A stretch of 64,000 nucleotides of DNA. Origin: Aradus depressus. Lineage: Eukaryota > Arthropoda > Insecta > Hemiptera > Aradidae. The translations under genes were made by a program, and so were the position numbers. Each line of letters starts with the position of its first letter. Positions within the stretch are counted from its first letter, which is position 1. Location of the stretch: contig OY759215.1 of assembly GCA_963662175.1 (NCBI GenBank), positions 52,779,213 to 52,843,212 on the forward strand, given 5' to 3'. Below, in pieces: positions 54,956 through 64,000 of this stretch. The notes under the pieces were generated by a model that was not told the DNA's origin, made no database searches, and was given only the letters and a program-made list of their open reading frames with translations.

Positions 54956-55094
54956 AATTTTGACCAATATAGTGAAAATATTGACAAGTAGTGTTTGGAG
55001 TGTTAGTGTGTGTATATTCCTTTATCCTGTTCATTATGAATTTTCACAAAGTAGACCTGGAATCAGTTCAATATCTTATTTCTGCCTTGTTGGC

Positions 55095-55232
55095 TCTACT
55101 GTGAGAGTCCAAAAGCCTACCCAGGTTTAGTTACCTTAAATAAGGCTTTAACGAATACCTGACATCGCTCAGGCTTGGGACGATTGCTTAACGTCCCATT
55201 CGAAGGACAGTGTGCTCAAGATGCAAACCGTT
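55095..55232 (-). mobile_element. SINE-1 fragment
   Basis: CTCTACTGTGAGAGTCC, ACGAATACCTGACATCGCTC and CTTAACGTCCCATTCGAAGG in SINE order. Both ends missing. Confidence 0.72.
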
Positions 55233-55394
55233 TTGGATCAAGTTAATTTGGATCTTTTGTTTAGTAGTCTTAGTAAAAGTTTATCTGTTCATTTCTTGTC
55301 TTTTCAGTCTCTTGTGAGGAATCCAAGTCAGTCGTTTGTCGAGTATGAGATTTTGAGGGATGGGGAAAAAGAGTGATCTCCAGGTGTGGTTGGA

Positions 55395-55700
55395 ATAAAG
55401 GTAATGGGATCAAATATTTTTAGAATCGGGGGTTGATAAACATGAAATTCCAGTGATAACTCTACTTCGAATTTCGGACCGATTGTATAACTTCCCCTAT
55501 ACGTCTTTATAGCAAAGGAGGTAAAATGGGAGCATTGTCAGTCTAAGGTGGTCCTAGTGACCGGGAGATGGGCACCGAAGCTGGCTCCGATTATCCTGGT
55601 TGAGTTAAGCCAGGATTCCAGGAACGGTGCTATCTCTCACTCCACGTAAACAAACCAACCCCCCCCCCCCCCCCCCCCCCTCCCTCCCACAGCCTACAAC
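55395..55700 (+). repeat. Rep-A end and C-run
   Basis: The Rep-A hairpin end is at 55430-55530 (ACTTCCCCTATACGTC). A run of about 22 C starts at 55660. Confidence 0.55.
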
Positions 55701-55952
55701 GTAGGTGGGCAGTTAGTTATTTTTAATCTTGGTTTTGATAAAAATAAACTTAATGTCTTCCAAGAAACCGGGCAAAACTGTCTTTATCAAGAATAGGATT
55801 TGGTCTTGAGTCTGCCACTCGGAGCTCTGATCAACAAACATAATAACTGGATGGAATAGTTTGAAAAGCGGTTACCTGTCACAAACAACACAAAACGCAC
55901 AACACTAGATATCATAAAAAGTTTGAATTTATCTCGGCCTCATAGCTGTCGT

Positions 55953-56066
55953 TGAGGGCGCCGATAGTTCAGAGTTGAGCTCATGTCCACCAGAGCGACA
56001 AAGAAGCCCTCTGGTAGTAGGCGCTATGACGTCGTAGTTAAAGCCCGGGCATGAGTCATAGTAACT
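55953..56066 (+). mobile_element. SINE-1, head fused to 3' half
   Basis: GAGGGCGCCGATAGTTCAG joins directly to AGAGTTGAGCTCATGTCC and runs to GGGCATGAGTCATAG. TGTCGTT flanks it on both sides (7 bp). Confidence 0.8.
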
Positions 56067-56182
56067 AACTAGATGTCGTTAAATTACTTCCTTTTTTCCT
56101 GATAAGACCCTAGTTCAATTGCAACTCGAACACTCGCTTCTTTGTTGTGAGAAATTTCATTTAATAATACAGTTTATTAGTG

Positions 56183-56395
56183 TGACTCATGCCCCGGACT
56201 TTAAGTGTGAGATCATATCGCCTACTAGCAGAGGCTTCTTTGTTGCTCTGGTGGACATGAGACCAACTCTACTATGGAAGTCCTAAATTGTGTCTACACT
56301 GAATTTTTATTCACTTAGAGTAGTCTTTAACGCGTACCTGACATCGTACAGGCTCGGGACCAACGCTTAACGTCCCATCCGAAAGACGGAATGCT
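56183..56395 (-). mobile_element. SINE-1 copy, head missing
   Basis: TGACTCATGCCCCGGACTTT to TCCCATCCGAAAGACGGAATGC, moderately diverged. Confidence 0.82.
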
Positions 56396-56877
56396 GATTT
56401 CCAAGCGGTATGACCGCTCTGGAAGTAGAGGCAAACACCTCTTCATAATAAATCAAAATAAAAGTCAGAAATTTACTTTCAAATAATAATTTATGATTCT
56501 AGTAATTGAGAAAACAAATCTTACAAATCGCAAATAATAACAGGAGATATCGCGCGGAGTGAAAAAGTTTCACAGGTCAAAACTTTTTTTTTTTAAACAA
56601 ACACAATCTGTGGAGGTCGCATATGAACTGATCGACCGCGAGGGTAGACAATATGTAAACTGTAAACAAGATCCTATCTCCAGCATGGCGGAGGTCAGAC
56701 CCACCTTCTCCGTTTGTCTATTGTTGAAATTATTCTCAGAGGGTGAAAGAAAATCTCAAATAGCCTCTTCTCCGGGGTATACAATTTCCACGTTTAGTAA
56801 TCAATAAAGAAGTCGCCAATGAATCACTAGCAATGGACTTCTCCAGCACGAATCAATTGACTCGATCCTGTATAGTG
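56396..56877. other. spacer, Rep-A end at right
   Basis: An 82-residue frame at 56559-56807 has no domain. AGTAATCACTAGCAATGGACTTC-like sequence near 56820-56850 is a mutated Rep-A end. Confidence 0.4.
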
Positions 56878-56969
56878 TTGTTTCTAGTATTTCTAAGTTG
56901 AGGAACGCGGACATATTGCGGAATTTGTAATAAATAAATAAAAAAAACTTATTTTTTGAAATATTGTCT

Positions 56970-57217
56970 TTAAAGACAGGATCAAGGAACACACAGCCGA
57001 AATAAAGAACCGAGGCAACCGTTCTACATTCGCGACTCACATTATCGACAATAGCCACACTTTTGACCCATCTACAGGCATAAAATATCTCCATTGTTGC
57101 TCTAAAAGCAGGCTACTTGATAGCTTAGAACAATTAGAAATAAATAAAGCTACCAAAAGGAACATTTGTATGAATGACCAAATTTATTTTAACTATTCCC
57201 CTTTGCTAACACCCTGA
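56970..57217 (+). pseudogene. Penelope GIY-YIG endonuclease C-terminal fragment
   Basis: The open frame to a TGA at 57215-57217 reads FKDRIKEHTAEIKNRG, STFATHIIDNSHTF and LLDSLEQLEINKATK, the part of Penelope endonuclease after the GIY-YIG strand: the R..EH helix, the A.H..D..H block and the catalytic Glu helix. The RT and the GIY-YIG motif itself are lost. It belongs to a family different from 16734-17845. Confidence 0.85.
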
Positions 57218-57488
57218 ACCGGTTCTATTTCCACATATACCTATGTTTGTTATTATCTGTTATTATTATATGTTTCCATATATATGCTATTATCTGTTAT
57301 GTTTTTTAGTTTTATTTTTTACTTATTAGTCAAAGGATGTTATTTTATGTAAATTAAGAAAAAGTAGTGTTTTGTCAAATATTTCATGATGTAGCTAACG
57401 GTTAAGCCGGGGGATTCCCTAATTGAAGTGGCACCTTTCACCAGAGATGTATTGGAGGGGTCGCACTCTGCAAACTAACTTAGTTCAT

Positions 57489-57530
57489 AAACTAGACCTG
57501 ACGATGGTGTGAGGCCGAAACCGGTAGTTG
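57489..57530 (+). ncRNA. hammerhead-like motif, Penelope C
   Basis: Stem I GAC/GTT (57495-57497 with 57527-57529), core CTGACGA (57498-57504; position 7 is the tolerant one), an extra T, stem II GG...CC with a 7-nt loop, GAA, then AC-CG-GT and A. Stems are short, so activity is doubtful alone. Confidence 0.55.
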
Positions 57531-57659
57531 TATTATAAATATCTTTAGTAGACAATATTTCAAAAAATAAGTTTGTTTTATTTGTTTCTAGTATTGTTAA
57601 CAACCTATCTATGAAACACAATTATCAATTTTTGATGTGTATACATATTAGCTCACACC

Positions 57660-58300
57660 CGCAAAAAAAATTCGGCAAAGTACATCCCCAGAATGAATTA
57701 ATTAAGTAACGTTTGTGCTAATATTCAATAGTTGACATACATAGGGGCTCCTAAATCAGAATGAATTCATTTTATCGGCAGTAATTAGGGTTTTTGAATT
57801 GAGCCCCCTTCCTTGAACCCCTCATTGGCTATTGACTTTAAAATTGAAATTTCATGTCGATACATCCATTAAATAGGCAGTTATTGGGTTTTTTGAATTG
57901 AGCCTCCCTCTGATACCAACTTCCCTTCCTACCGATTCCGCTGAAAATTAATGTGTCGCTCGTATGGGATTTTGAATTCACATATGAAATTTTCTGTCGA
58001 TACATTCAATATAACAGCAGTTATTAGGGTTTTTGAATTAAACTTCTCCCCTACTCCCCTCTACTCTTGGGCCGATTTGGCTGAAAATCGATAGGTGTTG
58101 TTCTTACGGGATTTTGGTCACACATAGAAACTATCATGTCGATATATTCATTCTATATGGAATATATTGTGTTCACAGACATACACACATAGACACATAA
58201 TTGTTTTTTTTTATATTTGGAATCCAGAGGTCGAAAAACATGAAATTCGGTTGCATTTTTGAGCGATTACATTAACTTCCTCTATACTTTATATAGTAAA
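57660..58300 (-). repeat. Rep-A copy, long form with three to four units
   Basis: From AAGTACATCCCCAGAATGAATTAAT to AACTTCCTCTATACTTTATATAG. The unit TCGGCAGTTATTAGGGTTTTTGAATTGAGC ... GAATTCACATATGAAATTT occurs at about 57775, 57875, 58010 (partial ends vary), giving roughly 125-bp steps. Confidence 0.72.
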
Positions 58301-58898
58301 ACAAAACAATTGTGTACTGTAAAAAATAACATGAAGCTGTAACGAAAAAACGAACGGATATACATGAGGCGCAGTTAAGCCAGTGCGCACCCCAACTGAG
58401 ATATACTGATTTACTCTAACGGCGTCTTTACTTCGTGCACGTTACTGGTGCCAACCAAAGCCACACGAAGTTATAAGCTATTTCTAGCAAGTGTTGTGAA
58501 AATGCGTTCAGAATTATAGTGAACACTTTTTAAGTAATAATTGAGACGTAAAATAATTTAAAGTTTCCAAAATTATTTCGGATTTTCTAATTGTGATTAT
58601 ATTGTATTTACACGACTATCGTGACAACTACCAAAATAGTTATTTTATAATTTTCCGCGAAAACGCTGATATAATGAAGGTATCGATACAATATTTATTA
58701 CGAGTATTCAAAAGCCGGTATGTATAATAACTATTATTTTTAGCCCAAACTATCGATTAGTTTTGGAGGAAGAGCTAAGCCTTAATTGATTAATTCTTGC
58801 TGGGGAAGTACATTGACGGTGATCCACCGACTTCATTTTATCTACTCTATTTCTACTGTTACTGTTGTTATATACTTCATGTTTACAAGTTGCATGTA
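58301..58898. other. spacer with Rep-A end
   Basis: 58670-58835 has the Rep-A blocks (TTGATTAATTCTTGCTGGGGAAG, GGTGATCCACCGAC). The rest is unrecognised. Confidence 0.45.
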
Positions 58899-59391
58899 CA
58901 GTAGAACCTCGATTATCCGAACTAATTGGGACAATAAGTGGTTCGGATAATCGAAAGTTCGTATAATCGAGATTGAATTTTTAACAAATCGAAAAAAATT
59001 TAAAAAAGTAGGAACAAGTCAATTAAGTATCCAGTGTAACTTTAAAGATATATTTTTACAATAAAAATTACAAGTGTACTTTGTAAATACAGTATGTACA
59101 TAGATACAATGTATAAACGAACACATTATGTACATGTCCTTCGTTCAGAGGTATTAGATCGTCTATAGGCCCATTGAGATCTTCGTAGTATTTTTTTAAC
59201 AACTTGTCGATGACTGACAACAAGTCGACGTAGAAGTTTCTTCCGGTAATTCCTTTTCATGGTTTCCGTGCTGTATTACCGAAAAACACCCACTTCTTCC
59301 CGCCAACCGGCCGAGCGTGTGGCGTGAATAAAAAAAAAGTTGAGGGCTCTGTGAGTTCGGATAATATAGGGTTCGGATAATCGAGGTACTG
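58899..59391. mobile_element. pogo/Tigger-type MITE with coding trace
   Basis: Inverted ends CAGTAGAACCTCGATTATCCGAA and its reverse complement. The left TA is intact; the right site has changed to TG. A minus-strand stretch around 59110-59220 reads DLLSVIDKLLKKYYEDLNGP, protein-like, perhaps a transposase C-terminus. Confidence 0.85.
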
Positions 59392-59800
59392 TGACTTATA
59401 TACGAACCAACTCCTTGCTATGGGATGTATTATCGATCCTGTAAACAATAAATACATATCTTTTTGCCTGTATTCAGTAATTCCACTACTTTTTTTATTA
59501 CAGAGTATTAGAAGAAATTAGGGGCAATAACAGAAACTGGAAAGTTATGGTTTTATGTCGATGTGGTTGTTCAGTGAATTGGCAGTGGGTCACGCGAGAA
59601 AGTCCTTCCAGAAATACTGCGATACTGATAAATTAGTTCAAAATAATGATAAATCCAAGTTTAGGTTGTAAAGCGAAAATAGGTCAACGTTGGAACAATA
59701 TAGAGGAGATATGCCCCCCTAATAAAGAGTTATATAAAGCTCCAATAAAACGGAACCATTTTGAGAAATTACCTATTTATAACGATTAATGAACTGCCCA
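59392..59800. other. no recognised feature
   Basis: No gene or repeat match seen. Confidence 0.4.
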
Positions 59801-59802
59801 GT

Positions 59803-60365
59803 AGGAGCGCGATAGCTCAGAGCAAGCGTGCTTGCTTTATGTGCACTATCTGGGAAATGAAAAGAAACCTTCGGATGGGGCGTTAAGCGACGGTTCCGAC
59901 CCTAACCTTAAAGACCTCTAACCTAGGTAACTAACCGTGTAGGCGATATGACCTCGTAGTTGTAGCCCTGGCATGAGTCACGAAAACCTTCGGATGGGGC
60001 GTTAAGCGACGGTTCTGACCCTAACCTTAAAGACCTCTAACCTAGGTAACTAACCGTGTAGGCGATATGACCTCGTAGTTGTCGCCAGGGCATGAGTCAC
60101 GAAAACCTTCGGATGGGGCGTTAAGCGACAGGCCCGACCATGTAAGATAATCAGGCACTCATTAAAGACCACTAACGTAGGTAACTAACCGTGTAGGCGA
60201 TATCGCAGTCATGAATACCTTCAGATGGGGAGTTAAGCGACGGTAGTCACGAATACCTTCGGATGGGGCGTTAAGCGACTGTCCCGACCCTGTTAAAGAC
60301 CTCTAGCCTGGGTAACTAACCGTGTAGGCGATATTACCTCGTAGTTGTCGCCCGGGCATGAGTCG
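59803..60365 (+). repeat. SINE-1 whose body has become a tandem array
   Basis: The head (GGAGCGCGATAGCTCAGAGCA) is followed by five rounds of ACCTTCGGATGGGGCGTTAAG...GGCATGAGTCACGAA, starting at 59867, 59986, 60105, 60217 and 60255 (steps 119, 119, 112 and a 38-bp truncated unit). All sequence is SINE-1 derived. Confidence 0.92.
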
Positions 60366-60384
60366 TTACTGCTCTCCCTCGAAA

Positions 60385-60850
60385 AAAATCGATCCTTTGC
60401 GCTAAATATCAATAGTTATCTTACAAATTACTATATACTAAATTTTGTAACGCTAGATTCCTTACATAGGCCATTATTAGGGTTTTTGGCTTCTGACTCT
60501 TTCCTCTGATCTCCCCTTCAGCCGATTTCGAGAAAAAGTAGTAGTGTTTTTCTTATGAGGTTTCGAATTTAAATACTATATAATATGAACCGTCTCTTTC
60601 TAATCCCTCCTTCCCTTCTGCCGATTTGACTGAAAATCAATTCTCAAGAGGTTCTGAATGCTCATAAAAAGCTTTTTGTGGTGAGTTATAGTATTCAAGA
60701 CATACGGATAGAAAACCTTTTTTTTTCATTTTTGGAATCATGGGGTCGGAATACGTGAAATTCCGGTGAAAAATCAATTTCGAATTTCTACGGAAAAGGT
60801 CGAAAGTATAGATCTCCATGCTTATTATTTGCAATAGCCGGCTTTTGAGG
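60385..60850 (-). repeat. Rep-A copy
   Basis: AAAATCGATCCTTTGCGC, ACATAGGCCATTATTAGGGTTTTTGG, GCCGATTTCGAGAAAAAG, GAATACGTGAAATTCCGGTG. The minus-strand frame at 60637 is its shadow. Confidence 0.6.
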
Positions 60851-61326
60851 ATGTATATCAAAATATTATTCGTTAAGAAGAATGTTCCTTTAAAATGAAA
60901 AATTTCTTACTGTCTTTGTCAAATTTGAAATGGTACAGCCGCAGTTGAGGCTACATTACGACACAATTCTTCGGCAATATAAACTTACGATACTGTTCAT
61001 CAATGAAGTTCGCGTGTGTCCTGTGCCCCATATTTCCGACAGATTACTAAGTCATATTTAATTCACGATCAAGCGGGTTACAGGTGGAGCCCTCTGTTTG
61101 TAGTTTTGGTTTCCTAGCGAGTAATATATATATTTATTGTATCGATTCCCTATTAAATTTGCTATTTCTTTGACTAATGTTTCATAAATTATATCTCCTC
61201 ATAACTTGGTGGGGAGGCGCTGGAACAATTTGTCAAAATGGACGTAGAAATATCTAAATACTCCATATTTATTGTAGAAGTATTCTTCCTACATAATTCG
61301 CTGGGAAAATACTAATCAAGACCGCA

Positions 61327-61624
61327 TGCAGGGTCTTATCGTCGCTTCTCATTGTCGTCTCGCTTTAGTTCTCCTGTCCCTCTCGGCCTGCGACAGCTTC
61401 ATTCCAAATCGCAAGTTCATAGCTACAATATTTTCTGCGTTAAAGCTCTCCTTATTGGGAAAGATTTCTTCCCAAAAAAATATAACGTGACCACTGTGCG
61501 GGGTCCAAGCAGGTCGGGGAACGGCCGCGTCCCGGCCACGATAAGATGCCGAATTGCACAGGTTCTTAGGAGCAAAGAAACAGGATGGAAGAGGATCAGG
61601 ACATGGAGGGATGTTTTAAATTAG
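61327..61624 (+). other. unassigned overlapping frames
   Basis: From 61327 a 54-codon frame has a hydrophobic start (LALVLLSLSAC) like a signal peptide; from 61352 another gives 90 residues. Neither has a domain I know. It may be chance; this is the GC-richest non-repeat patch nearby. Confidence 0.25.
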
Positions 61625-61863
61625 AAGACCATATCGCAATTCCGGATGAACAATGACACAATTGCAAAAATAATTATTTTCAGCAGACGTAAAGAACAAA
61701 TATTAATTATTCATAATTGTAATTAAAAAACATGGAAAAAGTTTGATGACAATAGAGATAAAATAGAATATTAGCATACTTTAAAATAAATGCTAGTCAC
61801 AAGGGTCAAAATCAACATCTGTGGAGCTCGGTAGTGAAAAACTATTCTAACCTTTCCCTTCTA

Positions 61864-61867
<4 letters not shown>

Positions 61868-61895
<28 letters not shown>
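61868..61895. repeat. T28 run
   Basis: It could be the poly(A) of a minus-strand retroposon to its right or an expanded target-site tract at the 5' end of the next LINE. Confidence 0.6.
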
Positions 61896-61899
<4 letters not shown>

Positions 61900-62032
61900 A
61901 ATAATTCAATAGAAATTGTTTATGCGACTAGACATTGACGAGTGAACGTCGGCGTTATTGTTATTGTTTGTGTGATAGCGGCTTGTGTTTACCTACTGAG
62001 AGCGGATTAATACTTACATTTGCTCCCTAGCC

Positions 62033-63094
62033 ATGGACAATTGGAAAGAAAAAAAACGTAAGTTAAGCAATTATGATTCGTCTTTTGTAACTTCCAATAA
62101 ATTTGAGCCCTTGTCGAATTTACAAGAAGACAACTCTGCATCAATGAGCACCGAGATAACAGAAAAGCCCACCAAACCTCCACCTATCTTCATTAATAAT
62201 ATAGGCAATATAAATTTATTCCTAAGAGACTGTGCGCAATTAGGTGTTACATCCATCAGACACTATTCTACGGATGGAAAAGTCAAGTTTAACTTCGATA
62301 CGGTGGAGGATTATAGAAAAATTGTTGCATTTTTGCAACAAGACAATAAGGCGGAATTTCATACATTCCAAGTCAAATCTGAACGACATTTCAGAGTTGT
62401 GATCAGGGGTCTCCACCCAACATGTGATACTAAGGCAATGATGGAAGAGCTTCAAACTCTCGGCTATGAACCAGTCCAAATGATTCCTGTTCATCATCCT
62501 ATAACAAAAATCCCTTTACCACTATTTTTTCTCGACCTCAAAAATTCTCCAAAAAACTCAGAAATATACACTCTAGATAAACTCTACTATGCAAAAATTA
62601 AGGTAGAAGCACCTAGGCCACGTCGCGCAGTTATACAATGCATACGATGCCAAGACTACGGACACACAAAAAATTACTGCCACCGGCCCCCGAGGTGTGT
62701 AAAATGCGACCAACCTCATCCAACCGAATCTTGTACAAAGGTACCAAACTCACCCCCTGTTTGTGTAAACTGTAAAGGTCAGCACACGGCCAATTACAAG
62801 GGATGCCCTCTGCATAAAAAACTACAGCTAAGTACCAAACCTTACACTTCCACATTTCAGAGGCAAAATCAACAACACGAAGAAGTCCCACAACGTGCAG
62901 ATAATGGCCGCAACAACCTTACTGCTAAACACACCGCTCCTACAATTAGCAAATCATATGCCGAAGCAGCAGCGAGTCCCGGGTCAAATATAGATAACCT
63001 CATGAAAAAAATTGATTCTCTGTTGTCCTTACTGCACCCCTTAGTGCAAACATTAGCCCAAATCTTACCAATGTTAATAGCAAAAAAACCATGA
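62033..63094 (+). CDS. LINE ORF1: PRE_C2HC and zinc-knuckle Gag-like protein
   Basis: 353 residues. Basic N-terminus (WKEKKRKLSNYDS), KPPPIFINN, the PRE_C2HC part at about 75-190 (HFRVVIRGLHPTCDT, KIPLPLFFLDLK), then three knuckles: CIRCQDYGHTKNYC, CVKCDQPHPTESC and CVNCKGQHTANYKGC. The C-terminus ends in a hydrophobic leucine-rich stretch (LLSLLHPLVQTLAQILPML), as in the other LINE, possibly for self-association. Likely role: RNA chaperone and RNP coat. The stop shares ATGA with the ORF2 start (63091-63094). Confidence 0.93.
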   Translation: MDNWKEKKRKLSNYDSSFVTSNKFEPLSNLQEDNSASMSTEITEKPTKPPPIFINNIGNINLFLRDCAQLGVTSIRHYSTDGKVKFNFDTVEDYRKIVAFLQQDNKAEFHTFQVKSERHFRVVIRGLHPTCDTKAMMEELQTLGYEPVQMIPVHHPITKIPLPLFFLDLKNSPKNSEIYTLDKLYYAKIKVEAPRPRRAVIQCIRCQDYGHTKNYCHRPPRCVKCDQPHPTESCTKVPNSPPVCVNCKGQHTANYKGCPLHKKLQLSTKPYTSTFQRQNQQHEEVPQRADNGRNNLTAKHTAPTISKSYAEAAASPGSNIDNLMKKIDSLLSLLHPLVQTLAQILPMLIAKKP

Positions 63095-64000
63095 CTCTCC
63101 CCAACAACAAAACCCTAACAGTTTGCACTTGGAATGCTCAAGGGCTGAACAATAAACATAGTATACTGGAGTTATTTCTAAGAAGATATAACGTTGACAT
63201 AATACTCATCACTGAAACTAAATTGTCCCATAATTTAAATTTCTATATATCAGGCTACAAATCATACAGATCAGACCACCCCAGCGGTCGTCGCAAAGGA
63301 GGATCAGCGTTACTAATAAAACATTCGATAGGTCACGATGAGCTTCCACTTATAAAAGAAGACAAGTTTCAGATAACTCGAGTAGAACTCCATCATACTA
63401 ACAAAAAATTACAAATAGGCTCATTTTATTCTGCTCCTGAAAACAGACTATCTCAATCGGATTTTTGGGGTATTATACATGAAATGAAAACTGATTTTAT
63501 AATCGGGGGGGATTTCAACGCCAAGCATCCACGTTGGGGATGCCGACTAGCCAACCCCAGAGGGAGAGTACTGCTAAACACCGTTACTGCACTACAACTG
63601 GATGTGATCCACCCCTCTGAGCCGTCTTACTATCCACTTGATACAGTCCGTACCCCTGACATCCTTGATTTCTTCATTGGGAAGCGTGTTCAACACATCT
63701 CCTCTACTCCTCAGGTATTAAAAGAACTAAACTCTGATCATTTGCCAGTACTTCTTACTCTTCACTTCGATGGTTCTTTACAACACAACGCAGGCTTAAT
63801 CAGGCACCCGTTCAATTGGAAGTTGTACAATAAAGTCATCAATCAGAGCGTGGATTTAAAAGTACCTCTGAAAACCCCAGCCGATGTAGATGCTGCGGTG
63901 GCTCAAATCACCAAGATAATTCAAACTGCAGCCAGCGAAGCATCTTCATCCAATCCACTGGGCCCTAAATCACCGTATAAACCTACTCTGATTATTCAAC
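63091..64000 (+). CDS. LINE ORF2, partial: AP-endonuclease domain
   Basis: It starts at the ATG overlapping the ORF1 stop by the ATGA arrangement and stays open for 303 codons to the window end. Endonuclease motifs: CTWNAQGLNNK, LITETKL (catalytic Glu), GGDFNAKHPRWG at about 138-149, PDILDFF and NSDHLPV at about 214-220. RT lies beyond the window. It is not disrupted here, so the element may be complete. Coupled termination-reinitiation at ATGA is likely from the arrangement but is inferred. Confidence 0.92.
   Translation, partial: MTLPNNKTLTVCTWNAQGLNNKHSILELFLRRYNVDIILITETKLSHNLNFYISGYKSYRSDHPSGRRKGGSALLIKHSIGHDELPLIKEDKFQITRVELHHTNKKLQIGSFYSAPENRLSQSDFWGIIHEMKTDFIIGGDFNAKHPRWGCRLANPRGRVLLNTVTALQLDVIHPSEPSYYPLDTVRTPDILDFFIGKRVQHISSTPQVLKELNSDHLPVLLTLHFDGSLQHNAGLIRHPFNWKLYNKVINQSVDLKVPLKTPADVDAAVAQITKIIQTAASEASSSNPLGPKSPYKPTLIIQ

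Larger units (their letters stand above)
54667..55031. mobile_element. Penelope-like family B, palindromic copy
   Basis: Arms 54667-54831 and 54879-55031 are almost perfect reverse complements around a 47-nt spacer. Each arm carries the same hammerhead-like motif. No ORF. The match to the Penelope families is by ribozyme plan and snap-back form, since no coding part is present. Confidence 0.75.
56892..57581 (+). mobile_element. Penelope-like family C, endonuclease end with inverted terminus
   Basis: A 14-bp duplication TTGTTTCTAGTATT (56878-56891; 57582-57595) flanks it. The left 85 bp include 56930-56975, the reverse complement of the right end 57543-57578, so a short inverted copy of the 3' terminus precedes the coding remnant. 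The interior holds the GIY-YIG C-terminus, a 3'UTR and a hammerhead-like motif. Confidence 0.87.
61896..64000 (+). mobile_element. second Jockey-like LINE, 5' part (runs off window)
   Basis: A leader of about 137 bp, complete ORF1 and the first 303 codons of ORF2 without a stop. The 5' border is placed after the T run only because homology cannot be judged. Its proteins share plan with, but differ clearly from, those of the LINE at 4676-9264, so two families are present. Confidence 0.85.

Noticed and set aside
61327..61624. small secreted protein gene
   Set aside because: A hydrophobic start in one frame is not enough; no promoter, homology or second exon can be shown.

Overview
This 64 kb window looks like a repeat-dense stretch of an arthropod, probably insect, nuclear genome. 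It is AT-rich, and I recognise no intact host gene, rRNA, tRNA gene or CRISPR array. The arthropod call rests on the mix of elements (Jockey-like LINEs with PRE_C2HC/zinc-knuckle ORF1, Penelope-like elements, PIF/Harbinger, pogo/Tigger, an Osvaldo-like LTR element) and on a tRNA-derived SINE whose tail is (CCTAA)n, the insect telomere repeat. Placement within the arthropods is open; a hemipteran would fit but is a guess.

Layout. 1-4.6 kb: SINE-1 copies, a dead LINE 3' end and a foldback element. 4.7-9.3 kb: a structurally intact minus-strand Jockey-like LINE with both ORFs open. 9.3-10.1 kb: a PIF/Harbinger element with a dying MADF exon. 10.4-16.2 kb: tandem repeats, a Penelope snap-back and unrecognised AT-rich DNA. 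16.2-18.2 kb: a three-level nest, an old SINE-1 split by a young SINE-1 split by a Penelope-like element (RT plus GIY-YIG). 20.37-27.73 kb: a young LTR retrotransposon with LTRs of about 1.26 kb that are almost identical, a tRNA-Lys primer site, an intact gag and a collapsed pol entered through a textbook -1 slippery site. 27.9-35 kb: more SINEs, a 107-bp minisatellite and a Harbinger element sitting in a satellite-like array. 36-49 kb: minisatellites, a palindrome and dead LINE pieces. 49-59.4 kb: two pogo-like MITEs (one holding a second SINE family) and several Penelope-derived foldbacks. 59.8-60.4 kb: a SINE body turning into a tandem satellite. 62.0-64.0 kb: the 5' half of a second, apparently intact Jockey-like LINE running off the window.

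How the parts work together: they are parasites of one another. The two LINEs, and possibly related ones, supply target-primed reverse transcription; the SINEs carry Pol III boxes and presumably borrow LINE machinery; the LTR element has Gag but no recognisable protease, RT core or integrase core and should depend on an intact relative. The most interesting signals are (1) hammerhead-ribozyme-like motifs at the 3' ends of at least three different Penelope-like families, one with a compensated U3-A8 core pair, (2) the repeated inverted (snap-back) form of Penelope copies, (3) the A AAA AAC frameshift signal directly before the gag stop of a young non-autonomous LTR element, and (4) the telomere-like SINE tail and the SINE-to-satellite conversion.
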